Assembly (NCBI GenBank): GCA_900546795.1
Contig: UREG01000057.1
Coordinates: 1-10,403, forward strand
Reading direction: 5' to 3'
DNA length: 10,403 bases
Origin: an uncultured Veillonellaceae bacterium
GTDB taxonomy: Bacteria > Bacillota > Negativicutes > Veillonellales > Megasphaeraceae
This document shows positions 5,575 to 10,403 of this stretch, in pieces. Position numbers and translations under genes: made by a program. Position 1 is the stretch's first letter, and every line of letters begins with the position of its first letter. The notes under the pieces are model-generated. The model searched no databases and had not been told where the DNA came from. It saw only the letters and a list, made by a program, of their open reading frames with translations.

Positions 5575-6075
5575 ATGCGGGTAATGGGGATCGATCCGGG
5601 AACTGCTATTTGCGGTTTTGGGATCATAGATCAGGAAGGATCGCGGCTTCGGCCGGTACGCTACGGTGTGATAGAGACAACTCCAAAAGATACGGACGCG
5701 GCGAGACTGGCTATTTTATACCGGGAATTGTCCGTCTTACTGAACGAATATAAACCGGATATAGTCGGGGTAGAAGAGTTGTTTTTCAATCGGAACGTAA
5801 CGACGGCGATCACAGTCGGACAGGCGCGGGGCGTGATTTTATTGGCAGCCCAACAGGCTGGCATTGAGATAGCCGAATTCACGCCGCTGCAGGTAAAACA
5901 AGGCGTTGTCGGTTATGGCCGGGCTACAAAAGAACAAGTCATATCCATGACGATGCGGCTATTGAATATACGGGAAAAAATAAAGCCAGATGACGCGGCA
6001 GACGCGTTGGCGGTAGGGATATCAACGGTATATGCCTGCCAATCAAGGCGATTGAACAGGACGGTACAATTATGA
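5575..6075 (+). CDS. ruvC: Holliday junction endonuclease RuvC
   Basis: RuvC resolves four-way junctions by paired nicks, working with the RuvAB branch-migration motor. The 166-residue product begins MRVMGIDPGT. Catalytic acids match the E. coli set: D7, E67 (VGVEELFF), D140 and D143 (KPDDAADALA). The QARGVILLAA and YGRATKEQV segments are also typical. ATG 5575 is preferred because AAAGGAG (5561-5567) sits seven bases upstream and homologues start here; the longer frame from 5503 would start upstream of the -35 and run through the promoter. The stop overlaps the ruvA start (ATGA), showing translational coupling and a fixed order ruvC-ruvA-ruvB. Confidence 0.97.
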   Translation: MRVMGIDPGTAICGFGIIDQEGSRLRPVRYGVIETTPKDTDAARLAILYRELSVLLNEYKPDIVGVEELFFNRNVTTAITVGQARGVILLAAQQAGIEIAEFTPLQVKQGVVGYGRATKEQVISMTMRLLNIREKIKPDDAADALAVGISTVYACQSRRLNRTVQL

Positions 6076-6674
6076 TCGGATATGTGAAAGGAACAGTGGC
6101 GTTTTTATTTGCGGACAGCTGTATGGTAGATGTACAGGGCGTGGGCTACACGGTATACATTCCCAATTCGACGAGACAAAAAATTGCGGTCGGCGATGAA
6201 GTGCTGCTTTTTACGTATTTGCAGGTATTGCAGGACGCATTGACCTTATATGGATTTTATACGCAGGACGAATATGAGTTGTTTAAGCTGCTGATCAGCG
6301 TAAACGGCATTGGGCCTAAAGCGGGGGTCGGCATATTGAGCGCGGTGAATCCGGACGGATTCCGGCTGGCGATTCATCAGAAGAATATCAGCGTACTTAC
6401 AAAAATTCCCGGGATTGGGAAAAAAACTGCGGAACGGCTGGTATTGGAACTGCAGGATAAAGTTGGCGCTCCGGAAACAGCTGGCGAAGATAGTATAGAA
6501 GCTGCCGCTCCGGTTTCTGCCGGCGGAGCGGAACAGGAAGTATTGGCGGCGTTGATGAGCCTGGGCTATTCGGCGCAGGAAGTCATGCCGGTTTTGCAAA
6601 AAGAAGCGGCTCTTCATGACCAGGTGGAAACCCTGCTTCGCGCGGTGCTGCTTCGTCTGGGCAGCGGGAGGTAA
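6072..6674 (+). CDS. ruvA: Holliday junction branch-migration protein RuvA
   Basis: RuvA binds Holliday junctions as a tetramer and loads RuvB. The 200-residue protein has an N-terminal OB fold (MIGYVKGTV...VQGVGYTVYIP), domain II with two helix-hairpin-helix motifs (LISVNGIGPKAGVGIL and KIPGIGKKTAERLVLEL), an acidic/Ala-rich linker (about residues 138-155) and domain III (EQEVLAALMSLGYSAQEV), which contacts RuvB. Length is normal. ATG 6072 overlaps the ruvC stop by four bases; the ruvB start region follows immediately. Confidence 0.97.
   Translation: MIGYVKGTVAFLFADSCMVDVQGVGYTVYIPNSTRQKIAVGDEVLLFTYLQVLQDALTLYGFYTQDEYELFKLLISVNGIGPKAGVGILSAVNPDGFRLAIHQKNISVLTKIPGIGKKTAERLVLELQDKVGAPETAGEDSIEAAAPVSAGGAEQEVLAALMSLGYSAQEVMPVLQKEAALHDQVETLLRAVLLRLGSGR
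6666..6671 (+). promoter_or_regulatory. Shine-Dalgarno for ruvB
   Basis: GGGAGG in the last ruvA codons. It is three bases from ATG 6675 and nine from ATG 6681; the second spacing is far better, favouring 6681. Confidence 0.6.
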
Positions 6675-6680
6675 ATGGCG

Positions 6681-7703
6681 ATGGACGAAATGAGAATCGT
6701 GGAATCAGCGGAAATGGACGGCGATACCTGGCAGTATAGCCTGCGGCCGCGGTATTTTAAAGAGTATATCGGACAGGAAAAAGCGAAACGAAATCTGGAT
6801 ATTTTTATAAAAGCGGCAAGAAAACGGGAAGAAGCGCTGGACCATGTGCTGCTGTACGGGCCGCCGGGATTAGGCAAAACGACTTTGGCCGGTATCATTG
6901 CCAATGAATTGGGAGTGAACTTTCGCATTACGTCCGGACCGGCGATCGAACGGGCTGGCGATTTGGCAGCGCTGCTGACCAATTTAGGAGAACGGGACGT
7001 GCTTTTTATTGATGAAATACATCGCTTATCCCATAGTGTAGAAGAAGTGCTGTATTCCGCTATGGAAGATTACGCGCTGGATATCGTGATCGGAAAGGGG
7101 CCGTCTGCCCGCTCTGTACGTATTGATCTGCCGCCGTTTACGCTGGTAGGCGCGACGACGAGAGCCGGATCTTTGGCGGCTCCGCTGCGGGATCGGTTTG
7201 GGGTCATCAGCCGGCTGGAATATTATACGCATGAAGAATTGGTGCATATTATCCGCCGGGCTTCGGAAATATTGGATATTGCCATAGAAGAAGGGGGCGC
7301 AATGGAGATTGCCCGCCGTTCCCGGGGAACGCCGCGTATCGCGAATCGCCTGCTGAAGCGGGTTCGTGATTTTGCACAGGTCGTGGGTACGGGCGTGATT
7401 ACCGACGTATTGGCAGATCAGGCGCTGGAACAGCTGGAAGTGGATCGGTGCGGTTTGGATCGAACAGACCGGCGCGTGCTGCGGGCAATCATCGAAAAAT
7501 TCGGCGGCGGCCCGGTGGGGATCGATACGATCGCAGCAGCGATCAGTGAAGAAACGGAAACCATAGAAGATGTATACGAACCGTTTTTGATGCAGAATGG
7601 ATTTTTGAATCGTACGCCCCGAGGGCGGGTTGTGACCGAAGCGGCTTATCGGCATCTGGGGATCGAACCGCCGAAAAAAGACGAATTGGGTCGGCTGTTT
7701 TGA
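6681..7703 (+). CDS. ruvB: Holliday junction branch-migration ATPase RuvB
   Basis: RuvB is the hexameric AAA+ motor that drives branch migration with RuvA. It shows LRPRYFKEYIGQEKAKRNL, Walker A GPPGLGKT (6858-6881), Walker B VLFIDEIHRL, sensor VGATTRAG, the arginine finger region LRDRFG, and the C-terminal winged helix ending EPFLMQNGFLNRTPRGRV. At 340 residues it is standard length. ATG 6681 is chosen on ribosome-site spacing; ATG 6675, directly abutting the ruvA stop, would add two residues. It lies in the ruvCAB unit and is followed 13 bases later by a DUF2905 gene. All key motifs are intact. Confidence 0.96.
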   Translation: MDEMRIVESAEMDGDTWQYSLRPRYFKEYIGQEKAKRNLDIFIKAARKREEALDHVLLYGPPGLGKTTLAGIIANELGVNFRITSGPAIERAGDLAALLTNLGERDVLFIDEIHRLSHSVEEVLYSAMEDYALDIVIGKGPSARSVRIDLPPFTLVGATTRAGSLAAPLRDRFGVISRLEYYTHEELVHIIRRASEILDIAIEEGGAMEIARRSRGTPRIANRLLKRVRDFAQVVGTGVITDVLADQALEQLEVDRCGLDRTDRRVLRAIIEKFGGGPVGIDTIAAAISEETETIEDVYEPFLMQNGFLNRTPRGRVVTEAAYRHLGIEPPKKDELGRLF

Positions 7704-7716
7704 GATAGGAGGATAT

Positions 7717-7923
7717 ATGGGAAAACTGCTTATTATGGCAGGCGTTGTCCTCGTGGTTATCGGCTGCGTCCTGATGGCAACGGAAAAATGGAATTTTCTG
7801 GGGAATCTTCCGGGAGATTTTCATTATACAAAGGGAAACTTTTCCTTTCATTTTCCTTTGATGACGTCAGTGATCGTAAGCATAGCAGCAACGATCCTGC
7901 TGAACATTTTATTTAGACGTTAG
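7717..7923 (+). CDS. DUF2905 small membrane protein
   Basis: A 68-residue protein with two hydrophobic helices (about residues 3-20 and 47-65) separated by a short loop, NFLGNLPGDFHYTKGNFSFHFP, the signature of DUF2905. Function is unknown. Genes of this family commonly sit just after ruvB in Firmicutes, and here too it is embedded between ruvB and spoIID with short gaps. TAGGAGG precedes ATG 7717. Its stop TAG is part of the ribosome site of the next gene, so the two are tightly linked. Confidence 0.88.
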   Translation: MGKLLIMAGVVLVVIGCVLMATEKWNFLGNLPGDFHYTKGNFSFHFPLMTSVIVSIAATILLNILFRR

Positions 7924-7934
7924 GAGACACATAC

Positions 7935-9179
7935 ATGAAATGGAAATGCGTCGGTGCAGCGGCTCTGGCAGCGGTTATGCTGGCGGGCATGAGCTTTGCT
8001 GCGGAAAAATCACCGATTTTAGATATTGGTCTGATGGAAGGCCAGCGCACGGTAACGATAGAATCGGGAGCCGGGCTGGTTATCGAAAAAGCGGACGGAA
8101 AAACTTGGAAGAAATTAAAAAGCAAAGAGAAAGCGGAGATTATCCATAAAGGCGGAAAAATCTGGGTAAATGGAAAAGAGGCCGGCGATGCGATTACCAT
8201 CGAGCCGGCAAGACAGGAAAAATCCACAACGATCCAAATCAATAACCAGTCCTATCGAGGCGGAGTAAAAATTATAGAAACGCCGAAACAGGATGGGATA
8301 ACGGTCATCAATCAGGTAGAACTGGAAGCGTATTTATACGGCGTAGTAGGGAAAGAGATGGCTTCCGGCTGGCCGCTGGAAGCGCTGAAAGCGCAGGCGG
8401 TGGCTGCCCGGACGTTTGCGTCTTCTCATATCGGGTCGTATGCGGCGAAAGGCTATGATATGACCGATGATGTGAACAGCCAGGTTTACGGCGGGATCAG
8501 CGCGGAAGCACCGGATATTATTCAGGCGGTCGATGAAACAAAAGGCGAAATTATGACGTATAACGGCAAGCCGATCGAAGCCTATTTTAGTGCGAGCGCG
8601 GGAGGATATACGGAAAACAGCGAAGACGTATGGTCGGCAAAGATCCCGTATATTCGGGCGGTAAAAGATCCGAGCGACAAAATGCCGGCATACCGTTGGG
8701 AAACGACGCTGGCCGTTAAAGATCTGGAAACAAAATTAAAATCAATGGGGCGGGATATCGGCACTCTTCAGTCGATTATTGTATCGCCGCTGAATAAACG
8801 GCCGATGAAGGAAAAAGACCGGGGAATATCGGGCCGAATCAAGAAGGTTGTCTTTAAAGGCTCTAAAGGCACCGCAGAAATGACGGGAAATGAGATGCGA
8901 AGCGCGTTCGGATTAAGAAGCACGCTGTTTGATTTTTATTTTGGGAAAAATGTGCCGGAGAATATAGATAAGGATACGGTAAAGCGAAAAGACGAATTAA
9001 AAATTGGAAAAGAAAAGACACTGACCCTGGCAGGATACGGCTGGGGGCATGGTTTGGGCATGAGCCAGTGGGGTGCACGGCAAATGGCGGAAGCAGCCGG
9101 TAAAAAAGAGAAAGATGTATACCGGCAGATACTGAAACATTATTATACCGACATCAAAGTAGAGAAAAAATATAAATAA
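7935..9179 (+). CDS. SpoIID/LytB-domain protein (putative secreted lytic transglycosylase)
   Basis: A 414-residue exported protein with a signal sequence (residues 1-23, ending SFAAEK), an N-terminal region of short beta repeats (about 30-115) and a SpoIID domain (about 125-408). SpoIID in spore formers degrades denuded glycan strands during engulfment as a lytic transglycosylase. The catalytic-Glu block is present (YLYGVVGKEMAS, E141), with WPLEALKAQAVAARTFA, NSQVYGG, SASAGGYTENSEDVW and the C-terminal GYGWGHGLGMSQWGA. The only cysteine is C5 in the signal sequence, so the Cys-containing zinc site described for Clostridioides SpoIID is absent. AGGAG (7922-7926) is eight bases before ATG 7935. 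Its place in a housekeeping operon argues for a general cell-wall role or an inherited sporulation gene; the two cannot be told apart here. Confidence 0.9.
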   Translation: MKWKCVGAAALAAVMLAGMSFAAEKSPILDIGLMEGQRTVTIESGAGLVIEKADGKTWKKLKSKEKAEIIHKGGKIWVNGKEAGDAITIEPARQEKSTTIQINNQSYRGGVKIIETPKQDGITVINQVELEAYLYGVVGKEMASGWPLEALKAQAVAARTFASSHIGSYAAKGYDMTDDVNSQVYGGISAEAPDIIQAVDETKGEIMTYNGKPIEAYFSASAGGYTENSEDVWSAKIPYIRAVKDPSDKMPAYRWETTLAVKDLETKLKSMGRDIGTLQSIIVSPLNKRPMKEKDRGISGRIKKVVFKGSKGTAEMTGNEMRSAFGLRSTLFDFYFGKNVPENIDKDTVKRKDELKIGKEKTLTLAGYGWGHGLGMSQWGARQMAEAAGKKEKDVYRQILKHYYTDIKVEKKYK

Positions 9180-9195
9180 ACTGCCTGAGCGCAGC

Positions 9196-9201
9196 AAAGG
9201 G
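9196..9201 (+). promoter_or_regulatory. Shine-Dalgarno for queA
   Basis: AAAGGG lies eight bases before GTG 9210. A second weaker site, AGAGG (9206-9210), is eleven bases before GTG 9222, the point where most QueA sequences begin, so the start is uncertain by four residues. Confidence 0.5.
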
Positions 9202-9209
9202 AAATAGAG

Positions 9210-10241
9210 GTGTACACTTCGGTGAAAGTAACAGATTTTACATATGAGCTGCCGGAAGAATTGATTGCACAAACGCCGGTCGAGCCGAGGGATTCTTCCC
9301 GGCTTATGATATATGACCGCGCAACCGGAGAGATAGAGCATAAACATTTTTATGATATTGCCGATGAATTGCAGGCCGGCGATGTATTGGTATTTAATGA
9401 TACCAAAGTAATCCCTGCCCGCCTGTACGGACATCGGCAGGGAACCGGCGGTAAAGTAGAAGTATTGCTGCTGACGCCAAAAGGCGGCGAGAAATGGGAA
9501 GTATTGGTTAAACCGGGGAAAAAAGCGCTTCCCGGCACGGTGATTGAATTCAGCAGCGAGCTGCGGTGCCGCGTGTTGGATAAAACGGATTTTGGCGGAC
9601 GGTTGGTACAATTTGAATGCGAAGGATCTATGGATGAAATCGTTGATCAGATTGGGGAAATGCCGCTGCCGCCTTATATCCATGAGAAATTGCAGCAAAA
9701 AGATCGCTACCAGACGGTGTATGCACGCGAAAAAGGATCGGCAGCTGCGCCCACAGCAGGACTTCATTTTACGCCGAATCTGCTGGAAACACTGAAAGCA
9801 AAAGGCGTGGAGCTTGTTTTTGTGACGCTTCACGTTGGCTTGGGGACATTTCGCCCGGTATCGGCAGAAAATATCGAGGACCATCATATGCACCGGGAGT
9901 TTTATACGGTAACAGAAGCTGCGGCAGCGGCGATCAATAGGGCCAAAGACGAAGGCCGGCGGGTTATTGCCGTAGGGACGACTTCCGTTCGGACGCTGGA
10001 AAGTGCCGGGCAGTCCGGACGAGTGCAAGCAGGAAGCTATTGGACGGAAATTTTTATTTATCCCGGCTATACCTTCCATATATTAGATGGGCTGATCACG
10101 AATTTTCACTTGCCGCAGTCTACGCTGCTTATGCTGATCAGCGCTTTATCTGATCGGGAGAAGATCCTTCATGCATATGAAACGGCAGTAAAAGAACGGT
10201 ATCGCTTCTTTAGTTTCGGCGATGCCATGTTTATACGATAG
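9210..10241 (+). CDS. queA: S-adenosylmethionine:tRNA ribosyltransferase-isomerase QueA
   Basis: QueA transfers and rearranges the ribose of S-adenosylmethionine onto 7-aminomethyl-7-deazaguanine in tRNA to make epoxyqueuosine, the step after Tgt. The 343-residue protein shows KVTDFTYELPEELIAQ, VFNDTKVIPARLYG, GGKVEVLLL, GSAAAPTAGLHFT, VTLHVGLGTFRPV, VGTTSVRTLES and TNFHLPQSTLLMLISAL, all family blocks, with normal length. GTG 9210 is taken from the AAAGGG site; GTG 9222 would give the usual (M)KVTDF start. It follows spoIID by 30 bases with no terminator, and its stop overlaps the ribosome site of tgt, so queA and tgt are coupled. Confidence 0.96.
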   Translation: MYTSVKVTDFTYELPEELIAQTPVEPRDSSRLMIYDRATGEIEHKHFYDIADELQAGDVLVFNDTKVIPARLYGHRQGTGGKVEVLLLTPKGGEKWEVLVKPGKKALPGTVIEFSSELRCRVLDKTDFGGRLVQFECEGSMDEIVDQIGEMPLPPYIHEKLQQKDRYQTVYAREKGSAAAPTAGLHFTPNLLETLKAKGVELVFVTLHVGLGTFRPVSAENIEDHHMHREFYTVTEAAAAAINRAKDEGRRVIAVGTTSVRTLESAGQSGRVQAGSYWTEIFIYPGYTFHILDGLITNFHLPQSTLLMLISALSDREKILHAYETAVKERYRFFSFGDAMFIR

Positions 10242-10251
10242 GAGGCACACA

Positions 10252-10403
10252 GTGGTTATACGATATGAATTGCAGGCGGAATGCGATGGTGCGCGGGCAG
10301 GGCTGCTCCATACGCCGCACGGAGTTTTTGAAACGCCGATGTTTATGCCGGTAGGTACGCAGGCGACAGTCAAAACGCTGACGCCGGAAGAATTAAAAGA
10401 GAT
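10252..10403 (+). CDS. tgt: Queuine/preQ1 tRNA-guanine transglycosylase, 3'-truncated by window edge
   Basis: The first 50 codons of Tgt, which exchanges guanine 34 of GUN-anticodon tRNAs for preQ1 in the queuosine pathway. The visible part, IRYELQAECDGARAGLLHTPHG then FETPMFMPVGTQATVKTLTPEEL, is the conserved N-terminus; catalytic Asp residues lie beyond the window. GTG 10252 has AGGAGG (10240-10245) six bases upstream, overlapping the queA stop. It is the last visible gene of the ruv-queA unit. Confidence 0.95.
   Translation, partial: MVIRYELQAECDGARAGLLHTPHGVFETPMFMPVGTQATVKTLTPEELKE

Noticed and set aside
9180..9209. Possible hairpin CTGC...GCAG between spoIID and queA
   Set aside because: Only four base pairs and no T-tract; too weak to call a terminator.
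8997..10079. Long minus-strand open frame (360 codons) opposite spoIID end and queA
   Set aside because: It is the complement of the strongly conserved queA; the product has no recognisable family motif and a Cys/Arg-rich shadow composition.
1..10403. CRISPR array, insertion sequence, tRNA or rRNA
   Set aside because: No regularly spaced repeats, transposase-like frames, terminal repeats or cloverleaf sequences were seen; the window is almost fully occupied by the listed genes.

Overview
The window is a dense run of forward-strand genes from a low-to-mid GC Firmicutes-type (Bacillota) chromosome. Every gene reads left to right, Shine-Dalgarno sequences are strong (AAAGGAG/AGGAGG type), and promoters are close to the sigma-A consensus. 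The set ruvC-ruvA-ruvB-DUF2905-spoIID-queA-tgt is the arrangement I associate with Clostridia and Negativicutes. Rubredoxin and a clostridial-type alpha-hydroxy-acid oxidising flavoprotein suggest an anaerobe. A non-Bacillus member such as a Negativicutes is my best guess; no marker gene here settles genus.

Layout. (1) 1-2777: the 3' part of uvrC (nucleotide excision repair), then lemA and a TPM-domain membrane-anchored protein, tightly spaced and probably one transcript. (2) 2778-3338: an A/T-rich spacer with a good promoter and short repeats, then a small PadR-family repressor with no obvious transporter target. (3) 3339-3612: a 53-residue rubredoxin with its own extended -10 promoter, a TGTAAA-N6-TTTACA palindrome lying over its -35, and a strong intrinsic terminator. 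(4) 3636-4672: an FMN-dependent alpha-hydroxy-acid oxidising enzyme with an N-terminal four-cysteine motif. It is interrupted by a single -1 frameshift near 4436 that separates the catalytic His region from the flavin phosphate-binding region. (5) 4689-5485: a perfect TTGACA-N17-TATAAT promoter drives yceD (DUF177) and rpmF (ribosomal protein L32, zinc-binding form), closed by a terminator. (6) 5514-10403: an extended -10 promoter opens a long operon ruvC-ruvA-ruvB-DUF2905-spoIID-queA-tgt (tgt runs off the window), covering Holliday-junction processing, a peptidoglycan-acting SpoIID homologue and queuosine tRNA modification.

Most of the window is ordinary housekeeping DNA. The part worth a second look is 2780-4680: an orphan PadR gene of lower GC, unexplained operator-like palindromes at two consecutive promoters, and a rubredoxin followed without a promoter by a frameshifted flavoenzyme with a Cys4 motif. 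No CRISPR array, mobile element, tRNA or rRNA was seen.
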